64,000 bases of DNA, from the NCBI GenBank assembly GCA_031296755.1, contig JAUMMZ010000021.1:84518-148517 (forward strand). The letters are read 5' to 3'. The notes beneath the pieces are model-generated. The model made no database searches. It saw nothing but the letters and a program-made list of their open reading frames with translations, and was not told where the DNA came from. The position numbers were made by a program, and so were the translations under genes. The stretch is from Collinsella sp. GTDB taxonomy: Bacteria; Actinomycetota; Coriobacteriia; Coriobacteriales; Coriobacteriaceae. Positions 50,580-58,593 of this stretch are shown here, piece after piece. How positions within the stretch are numbered: the stretch's first letter is position 1; every line of letters begins with the position of its first letter.

Positions 50580-51158
50580 TTATTCCTCGTACGCGCCCTC
50601 GAGCCGAAGCAGCCACTCCTTGCGGTCAAGCCCGCCGGCATATCCGTTAAGCGAGCCGTCGGCGGCAACCACGCGATGGCACGGCACAATGATCGAAATA
50701 GGATTCCGCGCGACCGCGGCCCCCACGGCACGGGGAGACACAACAGGTGCTTCGTTTCCCGGTACACGATGTCGAGCCGCAACACGCTGGGCGATCTCAC
50801 CATACGTAGCGACCTCGCCACGCGGGATAGAAAGCAGCTCAAACCAAACCTCACGCTGAAACGCCGTGCCAATCATATGCAACGGCGGCGTAAACCGAGG
50901 CTCCTGCCCCGCAAAATAAGCATTCAGCCAAGCCCAAGAACGCTCAAGCACCGAAGAAGCCGCGCCATTTGCCGGACTCACCGAAGACATCCCACCGGTA
51001 CCAGAAACCGCATCGGCGCCTTCAACATGTTCGGGATCTTCTTTGAGAAGCGTGGAGCCAAAGTGCTCCTGCCCCTCAAACCAAAGCCCCGTCAAACCGC
51101 GGCCATCAGCGGCAAGCAGGATTTCGCCCAAAGGCGAAGCAAACGTCGTCGTGACCAC
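50580..51158 (-). CDS. ogt: methylated-DNA-protein-cysteine methyltransferase
   Basis: Removes methyl groups from O6-methylguanine in DNA by suicidal transfer to its active Cys. The 192-residue protein has IGTAFQREVWFELLSIPRGE, VATYGEIAQRV and the active site ISIIVPCHRVVAADGSLNGY. A Ser/Gly-rich insertion at about 45-65 (ADAVSGTGGMSSVSPANGAA) is unusual. It is a single gene; the 260 bp upstream are very GC-rich with GGCAGGCGC/GCGCCG repeats. Confidence 0.9.
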   Translation of the reverse strand: MVTTTFASPLGEILLAADGRGLTGLWFEGQEHFGSTLLKEDPEHVEGADAVSGTGGMSSVSPANGAASSVLERSWAWLNAYFAGQEPRFTPPLHMIGTAFQREVWFELLSIPRGEVATYGEIAQRVAARHRVPGNEAPVVSPRAVGAAVARNPISIIVPCHRVVAADGSLNGYAGGLDRKEWLLRLEGAYEE

Positions 51159-51419
51159 CAGCGGCTCCTTTCAAAACTCCGCAACATAATACCGCGAATT
51201 GTGCAGACAACCCCAATCGACCCCAAAGTCACCCTAGGCAGCAGGCGCGAACGCGCCGCAGCTGCCGGCCGCGCCCCACAGTCCCCCAAGGCGGCAGGCG
51301 CAAAGCGCCGAGGCCGCCGCCGGGGCCAGGGCCCGCAACGGCCACGTGCCCTCACATCAGCCCAGCGGCCCCAGCCAACAACGGCCCCATCGCAGGCCGC
51401 TCGCAGCCGAGTCACCGCA
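51159..51419. other. GC-rich intergenic spacer before ogt
   Basis: Very GC-rich sequence with repeated GGCAGGCGCNAANGCGCCG blocks at about 51237-51256 and 51293-51311 (GGCAGGCGCAAAGCGCCGA). No ORF with a credible start was seen. The ogt promoter must lie at its left edge but was not recognised. Confidence 0.35.
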
Positions 51420-51549
51420 GGCGGGGGCCGGGCTTAGTTTTCAGAACACTCCGCAGACCAGTGTGGCGCCTTGTCCGCGGCTCCGAAGGAGCAGGACAAG
51501 GCGCCACACATGGTCGAGGACGTTCTGAAAACTAAGCCCGACCCCCGCC
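51420..51549. repeat. nested palindrome B, next to the asd gene end
   Basis: 28-bp arms at 51420-51447 and 51522-51549 pair with one mismatch (GGCTTAGTTTTCAGAAC shared). The 74-bp core read on the minus strand begins GTCCTCG and ends CTGCGGAGT, with inner stem TGTGGCGCCTTGTCC and tip GCTCC-TTCG-GGAGC. It ends 14 bp from the asd stop. Confidence 0.8.
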
Positions 51550-51563
51550 GGACAGGTCCACCG

Positions 51564-52589
51564 CTACTCGCAGAGCAGCTTAGCGATCTGGACGGCGTTG
51601 GTTGCCGCGCCTTTACGGATTTGGTCGCCGCAGCACCAGAAGGTGATGCCACGCGCGGCCTCGGGGTTCGAGATGTCGCGACGCACGCGACCGACCCAAA
51701 TCAGGTCCTGGTCGGACGTATCCATCGGCATGGGGAAGCGATCGTGCGCATCCTCGGCGCTCATGTCGTCAACCAGCTTGACGCCCGGAGCGGCAGCGAG
51801 CGCAGCACGAGCCTCCTCGACCGTGATGTCACGCTCGAACTCGAGCGTAATGCTCTCGGAGTGCGAGCGCAGCACGGGCACGCGCACACAGGTGCAGTTC
51901 ACGCGCAGCTCGGGCAGATGCATGATCTTGCGGCCCTCGTTTTGCAACTTCATCTCCTCGGAGGTAAAGCCCTCTTCCTTGACGCCGCCAATCTGCGGAA
52001 TCAGGTTGCTCGCCAGCTGGGCGGCAAACGCGCGCGGCTCGGGAATCTCCTCGCCGCGGCCCAGGGCGGCCAGCTGAGCCTCGAGCTCGGCCATACCGGG
52101 TGCGCCGGCACCCGAAGCCGCCTGGTACGTCGAAACGATCATGCGCTTTACGCCGGCAAGCTGGTGCAGCGGCCAGGTGGGAACCAGGCCAATGATGGTC
52201 GCGCAGTTGGGGTTGGCGATAAGGCCGTGATGCCACTTAATGTCATCGGCATTGATCTCGGGCACGACCAGCGGCACCTCGGGATCCATACGGAAGGCAT
52301 GGCTGTTGTCGACCACGACGGCGCCGCGCTTGACGGCCTCGGGCAGCAGCTCCTTCGCGATATCGTCACCGGCGGCTCCAAGCACAATGTCGCAGCCCTC
52401 AAAGGCCTCGGGGCAAGCCTCTTCGATCACGATCTGCTCGCCACGGAACTCGACGGTCTTGCCCGCAGAACGCGCGCTCGCCAGCAGCTTGAGCTTGCCA
52501 ACCGGGAACTCCTGCTCGTTGAGGCACTCGAGCATCTGGGTGCCCACGGCTCCCGTCGCGCCCAAAATAGCAACCGTGTACTGTTTCAT
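51564..52589 (-). CDS. asd: aspartate-semialdehyde dehydrogenase
   Basis: NADPH-dependent reduction of aspartyl phosphate to aspartate semialdehyde, the second step toward threonine, methionine and lysine. The 341-residue protein begins VAILGATGAVGTQMLECLN (nucleotide site), has LIANPNCATIIGLVPTWPLH with the catalytic Cys, and STYQAASGAGAPGMAEL. LRVNCTCVRVPVLRSHSESI contains the active-site His. The ATG at 52589 follows AAAGGGGGA; upstream in-frame codons are not conserved. lysC lies upstream on the same strand, separated by two hairpins. Confidence 0.93.
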   Translation of the reverse strand: MKQYTVAILGATGAVGTQMLECLNEQEFPVGKLKLLASARSAGKTVEFRGEQIVIEEACPEAFEGCDIVLGAAGDDIAKELLPEAVKRGAVVVDNSHAFRMDPEVPLVVPEINADDIKWHHGLIANPNCATIIGLVPTWPLHQLAGVKRMIVSTYQAASGAGAPGMAELEAQLAALGRGEEIPEPRAFAAQLASNLIPQIGGVKEEGFTSEEMKLQNEGRKIMHLPELRVNCTCVRVPVLRSHSESITLEFERDITVEEARAALAAAPGVKLVDDMSAEDAHDRFPMPMDTSDQDLIWVGRVRRDISNPEAARGITFWCCGDQIRKGAATNAVQIAKLLCE

Positions 52590-52663
52590 GCTTCCCCCTT
52601 TAAAGGTTGTGGCTTTTGCCCGCACGCCAAGCAGGCCGATTATTGTTGCCAGTGTATACAAGA

Positions 52664-52690
52664 ACGGGGCGGGCACGAAACCCGCCCCGT
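52664..52690 (-). terminator. terminator between lysC and asd
   Basis: ACGGGGCGGG and CCCGCCCCGT with a 7-base loop, followed on the minus strand by TTCTTGTAT. A second stem, TAGATTTTTG/CAAAAATCTA at 52722-52750, lies nearer the lysC stop but lacks a T run. Confidence 0.6.
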
Positions 52691-52762
52691 CGAAACGAAA
52701 CCGAAACGAAACGCCCCGCCATAGATTTTTGAGGCAAGTCCAAAAATCTACTGGGATAGCAG

Positions 52763-54151
52763 CTACTTGTGGAGCGCGACCAGAGCGGGATCGACCGGCG
52801 CGGGAGCCTCCAGATCGGAGACCTTCACAATGCCGTTCTCGTCGGAGAAGGCGCGGTAAATGGTCTGAATCGCCAGATCAAAGTCCTTCTCCTCCACACC
52901 GATGATGATATTGATCTCGTCGCAGCTCTGCGAAATCATACGCACGCTCACGCCAGCCTGGCCAAGCATGCCAAACAGGTGGCCCGAGATGCCGGCACGA
53001 CCGCGCAGGTTACGGCCGACGGTCGCGATAAGTGCCAGACCCTCGACAACCTCGATCTCGAGCGGCTCGACCTCCTGCTGAATGTCGCCCACGAGCGAGT
53101 ACAGTGAATCGTGAACGTCCCGCTCCTGCACCACGGCGCCAAAGCGGTCGACACCGGTGGGCATGTGCTCGACGGAAACGTCATAGCGCTCGAACACCGA
53201 AAGCGCACGGCGCATAAAGCCGACGCGGGGCTTGGTGCGGTCGCGGGCGACGTTGATGGCGACAAAACCGCGCTTGCCGGTCACGCCGGTAATGATGGGC
53301 TCCGCCTCGCCTTCATCAGCCGTCTCGCTAATGATGGTGCCGGGGTCCTGCGGCGCATTGGTGTTCTTGATGACCAGCGGAATGCCTGCCTCGCGCACGG
53401 GGAACACGGCTTCCTCGTGCAGGACGCTTGCGCCCATGTACGAAAGCTCGCGCAGCTCCTCGTAGGTAACGCGCGCAATGGGCTGAGCCTCCGGAACAAT
53501 ACGCGGATCCGCAGAATAGAAACCCGAGACGTCGGTCCAGTTCTCGTAAAGGTCGGCGCCCAGGCACTTAGCCAAAATCGAGCCCGAGATATCGCCGCCG
53601 CCACGATCGAGCAGCTTGATCTGGCCCTCACGCGTCGCGCCGTAGAAACCGGGCATAACAAAGCCGCCCTGCTGACCGTACTCCTGCACCAGCTCGGAGG
53701 TGCGGTTCATGCTGAGCGTACCGTCGTGATGGAACGCAACGACCGTCGCGGCATCCAGGAACGGCAGGCCCAGGTACTCGGCCATCAGGCGAGCGGTGAA
53801 GTACTCACCGCGGCTCACGAGCTCCTCGGTGGAGTAACCGCCCGAGCGGGCGCGCTCGGCAAAGGCCGCGAACTCCTCGCGGATGGGATAGGTAAGCTCC
53901 AGCTCGTCAGCAATATCAAAATAGCGCTGGCCAATGTCCTCGAGCAACTCCTCGCACGACACGTGATACTTAACGTGCGCGTTAACCAGGTAGAGCAGGT
54001 CGGTCACCTTGGTGTCGCCCTTAAAGCGGCGACCGCAGGCAGAAACCACCACAAAACGGCGGGCAGGGTCGGCATCGACGATGGCCTTGATCTTCTTGAA
54101 GTGTTCGGCGTCGGCGACCGACGAGCCGCCAAACTTGGCAATCTTAATCAT
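52763..54151 (-). CDS. lysC: aspartate kinase
   Basis: Phosphorylates aspartate, the committed step toward threonine, lysine and methionine. The 462-residue protein begins IAKFGGSSVADAEHFKKI, the kinase signature, and has VMPGFYGATREGQIKLLDRG and DYTASILAK-like (GGGDISGSILAKCLGADLYE). Two ACT domains follow (about 300-460: ATVGRNLRGRAGISGHLF; MISQSCDEINIIIGVE), which give feedback control by threonine or lysine. It is a single-function enzyme of the 450-residue class, diverging from thrC. Confidence 0.93.
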   Translation of the reverse strand: MIKIAKFGGSSVADAEHFKKIKAIVDADPARRFVVVSACGRRFKGDTKVTDLLYLVNAHVKYHVSCEELLEDIGQRYFDIADELELTYPIREEFAAFAERARSGGYSTEELVSRGEYFTARLMAEYLGLPFLDAATVVAFHHDGTLSMNRTSELVQEYGQQGGFVMPGFYGATREGQIKLLDRGGGDISGSILAKCLGADLYENWTDVSGFYSADPRIVPEAQPIARVTYEELRELSYMGASVLHEEAVFPVREAGIPLVIKNTNAPQDPGTIISETADEGEAEPIITGVTGKRGFVAINVARDRTKPRVGFMRRALSVFERYDVSVEHMPTGVDRFGAVVQERDVHDSLYSLVGDIQQEVEPLEIEVVEGLALIATVGRNLRGRAGISGHLFGMLGQAGVSVRMISQSCDEINIIIGVEEKDFDLAIQTIYRAFSDENGIVKVSDLEAPAPVDPALVALHK

Positions 54152-54254
54152 GGGCTGGAGGTTACCTTTCTAAAAGCCTCTGCGAACCTATTTTGCGTGC
54201 TCTGATACCATGGTTTCACCGATTGGGACCAAGGCATCCGAGGAGCAGTGTTAT

Positions 54255-55772
54255 ATGGGAACTTATCATAGTACACGAGGACGCACTTTATCGTGCTCAA
54301 GTAAGGTGGCAATCCGCACCGGCATCGCTCCCGACGGGGGTTTGTTTGTCTCGGACGAGCTCGGCACCCAGCAGGTCGATATCAGCTCGCTTGCAGATAA
54401 ATCGTACTTTGAAATCGCTCAAGATGTGTTGGGAATGTTACTGAATGATTACACGGCCGAAGAAATTTCGGCGTGTGTCGACGAGGCATACCGCGGCACG
54501 TTCGCGAGTGAAGAGGTTACGCCGCTCGTCAAACTCGACGCTGCGCCGGGCGCTGACGCCCCTCAGACCTATGTGATGGAGCTCTTTGGCGGCCCCACAA
54601 GCGCCTTCAAGGACGTCGCCCTGCAGATGCTCCCCCGTCTGATGGCCCGCACTTCCGCCAAGGACGGTGGCGCCGAGCGCATCATGATCGTCACCGCCAC
54701 GTCGGGCGACACGGGCAAGGCAGCACTCGCCGGCTTTGCCGACGCCCCGGGCACGGGCATCACCGTCTTTTATCCCGAGGGCAAAGTCAGCCGTGTGCAG
54801 AATCTGCAGATGTCCACACAGGAGGGCGATAACGTCGCCGTCTGCGGCATCCGCGGCAACTTTGACGACGCCCAGAGTGCCGTCAAGCGCATCTTTGCCG
54901 ATAAGGAGCTTGCCGAGCGTCTGGAGGCCGCCGGCACGGTGCTTTCGAGTGCCAACTCCATCAACGTCGGCCGCCTGGTGCCGCAGGTCGTCTACTACTT
55001 TGCCGCCTATGCGCAGCTGCTGCGCGCCGGCGCCATCGAGGCCGGCGACGCCGTGGAGTTCTGCGTACCGACCGGCAACTTTGGCGATATCCTGGCCGGC
55101 TACTATGCCAAGCGCATGGGTCTGCCCGTCGCCAAGCTCATCGTCGCGAGCGACAAGAACAACGTGCTGGCCGACTTCCTGACCACCGGCGTCTACGACC
55201 GCAACCGTCCGTTCTTCACGACCATCTCGCCGTCGATGGACATCCTCATCAGCTCCAACCTGGAGCGCATGCTGTACTTCCTGTCCGATGGCGACTGCGA
55301 GCTTGTTGCCGGCCTTATGGAGCAGCTTGCCCAGACGGGTCGCTACGAGGTTCCCGCCGACCTGCTGGCAAAGATTCAGAGCGTCTTTGGCTGCGGTTGG
55401 GCCAGCGAGGACGAGGTCCGTGCTGCCATCAAGAACTGCTGGGACGCGAACGGCTACGTGATCGACCCGCACACCGCTTGCGGCTATCACGTCTTTGAAA
55501 AGGTCGCTCCCGCCGAGGGCGCCAAGGCCCGTGTGCTGCTTTCGACCGCCAGCCCCTACAAGTTCCCGCGCGCATGCTGCGACGCTCTGGGGCTCGACGT
55601 TCCCGAGGACGACTTTGAAGCCATGCGCGTGCTCGAGCAGGCAACCAATACGGTCGCCCCGGCGCAGCTCGCCGAACTCGAGTCCAAGCCCGTCCGCTTC
55701 GAAGACGTCTGCGACGTCGATGAGATGGCCAGCTACGTCGAGCAGGCAGCAAAACGAATGAGCTCCAACTAA
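54255..55772 (+). CDS. thrC: threonine synthase
   Basis: PLP enzyme that converts phosphohomoserine to threonine; 505 residues, of the long (yeast/E. coli-like) class. YHSTRGRTLSCSSKVAIRTG and APDGGLFVSDEL are the N-terminal motifs, LFGGPTSAFKDVALQMLPRL holds the PLP Lys, and VTATSGDTGKAALAGF and VEFCVPTGNFGDILAGY complete the site. The ATG at 54255 follows GAGGAG at nine bases; the open frame upstream is not conserved. Divergent from lysC; thrB follows after about 200 bp. Confidence 0.93.
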   Translation: MGTYHSTRGRTLSCSSKVAIRTGIAPDGGLFVSDELGTQQVDISSLADKSYFEIAQDVLGMLLNDYTAEEISACVDEAYRGTFASEEVTPLVKLDAAPGADAPQTYVMELFGGPTSAFKDVALQMLPRLMARTSAKDGGAERIMIVTATSGDTGKAALAGFADAPGTGITVFYPEGKVSRVQNLQMSTQEGDNVAVCGIRGNFDDAQSAVKRIFADKELAERLEAAGTVLSSANSINVGRLVPQVVYYFAAYAQLLRAGAIEAGDAVEFCVPTGNFGDILAGYYAKRMGLPVAKLIVASDKNNVLADFLTTGVYDRNRPFFTTISPSMDILISSNLERMLYFLSDGDCELVAGLMEQLAQTGRYEVPADLLAKIQSVFGCGWASEDEVRAAIKNCWDANGYVIDPHTACGYHVFEKVAPAEGAKARVLLSTASPYKFPRACCDALGLDVPEDDFEAMRVLEQATNTVAPAQLAELESKPVRFEDVCDVDEMASYVEQAAKRMSSN

Positions 55773-55783
55773 ACCCTTACTAA

Positions 55784-55803
55784 GCGCCGGCGAAAGCCGG
55801 CGC
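55784..55803 (+). terminator. terminator after thrC
   Basis: GCGCCGGC-gaaa-GCCGGCGC hairpin, followed by ACCTTCTTTC, 12 bp after the thrC stop. Confidence 0.7.
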
Positions 55804-55848
55804 ACCTTCTTTCATCAGATAACCCCCGTGATGATGACGAACTGACAT

Positions 55849-55960
55849 GCGGGTCTGGCCGTTTAGTTCGTCGCGAGTTCCGCACGAGCCGGAAAGCACT
55901 TAATGTGCTTTCCGAGCGAGCCAGGACTGCCCGAGCAGCGAACTAAACGGCCAGACCCGC
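55849..55960. repeat. nested palindrome C, between thrC and thrB
   Basis: Perfect 22-bp arms at 55849-55870 and 55939-55960 (GGTCTGGCCGTTTAGTTCG shared). Core with inner hairpin GGAAAGCAC/GTGCTTTCC (55891-55913) and flanks that on the minus strand carry GTCCTGGCTCG and GTGCGGAA, similar to the core of palindromes A, B and D. The right arm ends just before the thrB ribosome site, so read-through RNA would fold next to it. Confidence 0.7.
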
Positions 55961-55974
55961 CCAGGAGGACCCAC

Positions 55975-56856
55975 ATGATCAAAATCACCGTCCCAGCAAC
56001 CAGCGCCAACCTAGGCATCGGCTACGACACCCTCGGCATGGCCGTCAGCCTCTACTCGCACTTCACCTTCGAGCGCGCTGACAAGCTCACCATCACCGGA
56101 TGCCCCGAGGAGTTCCAAAACGAGAACAACCTGGTCTACGTAAGCTTTGTCGATGCGCTTGCCGCATGGGGCGAGCCGGCTTTTCCCGTTGCCATCGACA
56201 TTCAAACCGATGTGCCCGTCGCTCGTGGCCTGGGCTCCAGCTCCACCTGCGTCGTCGCCGGCATTATGGCGGCCGCCGCGTTGACGGGCCATACCGTCGA
56301 CCGTGCCGAGCTCGTCCGCATTGCCACCGAGGTCGAGGGCCATCCCGATAACGTCGCCCCCGCTATCCTGGGCGGCGCCGTCTGCTCCTTTACGCCGACC
56401 GATTCGCTCCCCCAGTGTCTGCGCTACGAAGTGAGCGATCGCCTGCGTTTTATTACCGTGATTCCGCCCTACGAGGTACACACGAGCGAGGCACGCAAGG
56501 TCGTGCCGCAGGAGATTCCGCTCTCCACCGCCGTGTGGCAGATGGGCCGCATCGCCGGTATGACGCGCGGTCTTGAGTCCGGCAACCTCGACCTAATTGC
56601 CGCCGCCAATGACGACCGCATTCAGGAACCCTATCGCCGCCGTCTGATTCCCGACTACAACGCCGTGCGCGACACCTGCCTTAACGGCGGCGCCAAGACC
56701 ATCTGGATCAGTGGTTCGGGCTCGACTCTCATGGCTGTGACCGACGACACCATCGTGGCAAAGTTCCTGCAGGTCAAGCTGCGTGAGCAGTTCCCCAAGT
56801 GTGAGACGCATATTCTGACGTGCGACACCGAGGGCGCTCAAATCGAGTACCTGTAG
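55975..56856 (+). CDS. thrB: homoserine kinase
   Basis: Phosphorylates homoserine for threonine synthesis; 293 residues of the GHMP kinase superfamily. VPATSANLGIGYDTLGMAVS at the start is the family signature, PVARGLGSSSTCVVAGIMAA is the phosphate-binding motif, and KTIWISGSGSTLMAV the third. The ATG at 55975 is preceded by AGGAGG six bases upstream. The gene is flanked on both sides by nested palindromes; the last bases and stop codon are part of one. Confidence 0.93.
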   Translation: MIKITVPATSANLGIGYDTLGMAVSLYSHFTFERADKLTITGCPEEFQNENNLVYVSFVDALAAWGEPAFPVAIDIQTDVPVARGLGSSSTCVVAGIMAAAALTGHTVDRAELVRIATEVEGHPDNVAPAILGGAVCSFTPTDSLPQCLRYEVSDRLRFITVIPPYEVHTSEARKVVPQEIPLSTAVWQMGRIAGMTRGLESGNLDLIAAANDDRIQEPYRRRLIPDYNAVRDTCLNGGAKTIWISGSGSTLMAVTDDTIVAKFLQVKLREQFPKCETHILTCDTEGAQIEYL

Positions 56857-57035
56857 ACATCCTCCTCATATACCTGTCCGGGACGGTCGGGATGTTCCCT
56901 CAAAATCGTCCTCGCGCGCGAAGGCCCCTTGTCCTGCTCCTACGGAGCGACGGACAAGGGGCCTTCGCGCTGCGGAATGATTTTGAGGGAACATCCCGAC
57001 CGTCCCTGCGCCTACCTTGCTGAGGATGTCTACAG
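56851..57035. repeat. nested palindrome D, with inverted copy of the thrB gene end
   Basis: Outer 14-bp arms CTGTAGACATCCTC (56851-56864, with the thrB stop codon) and mirror (57022-57035). Then 15 unpaired bases on each side, then perfect 28-bp arms (56880-56907 and 56979-57006). The 71-bp core begins GTCCTCG and ends CTGCGGAAT, with inner stem GCGCGAAGGCCCCTTGTCC and tip GCTCC-TACG-GGAGC. Confidence 0.8.
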
Positions 57036-57144
57036 GGACCCACGCTTTGAAGGGGCGCTGGGCCGATAGTTTGGCTTTTTATTGATAGGGGCTCTTGCTA
57101 GGCTGGAGCACTTCCTAGAGGCGGGCATCGGCTGCGTGCTTGGT

Positions 57145-57843
57145 TTACGCTGCGCTTGTTTCTTTGTATTCGAAGACTGGTTCTAGGAGGTCTTCGATGT
57201 TGCAGTGTAGGACTTTTGCAATATCCCTCACTGTCGTTACCGAGGCTTCGTTGATATTTCGCTGGCGCTGTTCGTACATTTGGATTGAACGGAGCGATAC
57301 ACCCGATTCGTATGCCAGGTCTTGTTGGGTTTTTTTAATCCTCTTTCTTGCTAGCGCCAGTTTAGTCTGACGCGGCGCCTTCTTCGCCATATCACAGACA
57401 AGGCGCGCCACGCGCTCCTCCGAGGCCTCATGCCAGGGGTAGTACAGGTTTCGCAGCGCATCAAATGGAACAACATGAAGCAGATCTTCGAACGATTCCC
57501 CTAGGCGCCACTGCAAATATGCCAGTATCCAGCCCGTCCAATATTCTGGTGTCTTCTCAAATCGGTAGGTCCGATCTGGCATCGACCCTGTTTGGTAACC
57601 AGATCTTTCGGAGATGAGCGCAAATAGTTCAACGCCCGATTTTCCCGACACTACCCATGCGTTGCCGCGCTCAAACTCGCGAGCTACGCCGCTCAGGCAA
57701 AAGAGTTCAGCGACTTCTGATCCTTCTGCTCCATAATCGTTAACGGCATAGTCAAAGCAGTCGCCGAGGTTGTTCATTGCATCCTCGAGGTAGTAGACGG
57801 GGTATGTCCTACTCGGCCCACAATCCGTTAACTCTTGGATCAT
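57145..57843 (-). CDS. HTH partner of the DUF3990 protein (putative antitoxin)
   Basis: A 232-residue protein. The N-terminal 140 residues have no recognised fold (YYLEDAMNNLGDCFDYAVND; WTGWILAYLQWRLGESFEDL), and the C-terminal part, about 165-225, is an XRE helix-turn-helix (RKRIKKTQQDLAYESGVSLR, SIQMYEQRQRNINEAS). Such DNA-binding proteins are encoded with DUF3990 proteins in many Firmicutes and Coriobacteria. Its start overlaps the end of the DUF3990 gene by 35 bp and is preceded by GGGAGGG. By position it should neutralise the partner and repress the operon through the palindrome at 58511-58557; this is inferred. Confidence 0.65.
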   Translation of the reverse strand: MIQELTDCGPSRTYPVYYLEDAMNNLGDCFDYAVNDYGAEGSEVAELFCLSGVAREFERGNAWVVSGKSGVELFALISERSGYQTGSMPDRTYRFEKTPEYWTGWILAYLQWRLGESFEDLLHVVPFDALRNLYYPWHEASEERVARLVCDMAKKAPRQTKLALARKRIKKTQQDLAYESGVSLRSIQMYEQRQRNINEASVTTVRDIAKVLHCNIEDLLEPVFEYKETSAA

Positions 57844-58492
57844 TTAAATCAACCCTCCCTGCCATCAAATCCCTAATGTCGACACCATCAGAGTCAAATC
57901 CGTTTACCGTATCCAGGTACTTACGTCGAGCATTCTGTTCTCGCTCAAATCGTTTGGGATAAAACTCGGCTCCCGAGGCCTGTTTCCAATCGCGGAACCT
58001 GATCGCCGAGAACGCGCGCTCACTCATAAACGCATATTGAATGCCCAAATCGCCCAAACGCATAATGCGCTGCAATTGCCTGAGCGAAATCATGCCGTTG
58101 ACAAACTGCCTTGCAAACGAGAAATAAGAATCGTCTGCACGATAGCCTCGAATAACGTCATAAGGAGATATATCAATTAAGCAGTTATCAAGTAGATAGC
58201 GAAGCCCCTCGCGTGCTACTGGCGTTGAAACATTGAACTCTCTGTTATTCGCCAGAATTGCAAGCCAGTTGAGAATCGAGAACTCACCTGATTCCAAATC
58301 CAAAATCGCAAGGCCATCTAAATCAAGCTCATATCGATTGGCAATGCCATCAGACTCAGTCCGGCATGCCCACTCCATTGCCATTTCTTCATGCGGCGTG
58401 CAATAAAACCCGCGCCCATAGTCATTGAATTGCCTACATTTATCCAACGATGGATGCTCGACAACAACGTCCGATCCGTGCCATAACTCCAT
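57809..58492 (-). CDS. DUF3990 protein, ADP-ribosyltransferase-like putative toxin
   Basis: A 227-residue protein beginning MELWHGSDVVVEHPSLDKC, then NDYGRGFYCTPHEEMAMEWA and YELDLDGLAILDLES: the DUF3990 pattern, which resembles the ADP-ribosyltransferase fold (HG-S, then GxGFY-T). The true start is ATG 58492, five bases after GGAGG; a TTG four codons upstream would include the ribosome site. It is followed by the HTH gene with overlap. A toxin role with ADP-ribosylation is inferred. Confidence 0.7.
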   Translation of the reverse strand: MELWHGSDVVVEHPSLDKCRQFNDYGRGFYCTPHEEMAMEWACRTESDGIANRYELDLDGLAILDLESGEFSILNWLAILANNREFNVSTPVAREGLRYLLDNCLIDISPYDVIRGYRADDSYFSFARQFVNGMISLRQLQRIMRLGDLGIQYAFMSERAFSAIRFRDWKQASGAEFYPKRFEREQNARRKYLDTVNGFDSDGVDIRDLMAGRVDLNDPRVNGLWAE

Positions 58493-58510
58493 ATCGACCT
58501 CCAAACAAAA

Positions 58511-58557
58511 ATATCACCCCAGTGATAGTGTACCAACAACTATCACTGGGGTGATAT
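58511..58557 (-). promoter_or_regulatory. 19-bp inverted repeat, operator/promoter of the DUF3990-HTH operon
   Basis: Perfect arms ATATCACCCCAGTGATAGT (58511-58529) and its mirror (58539-58557) with a 9-bp spacer. On the minus strand TTGGTA in the spacer and TATTTT 17 bp later form a promoter-like pair, so the same DNA may be both promoter and operator. It could also end engB transcription. Confidence 0.6.
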
Positions 58558-58593
58558 AGATAGATGCAAACTATTGCCTGCCATGAGCCCTTA

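Noticed and set aside
54152..54254. T-box or attenuator before thrC
   Set aside because: No leader ORF rich in threonine codons, no T-box core and no terminator stem in the 103-bp gap.
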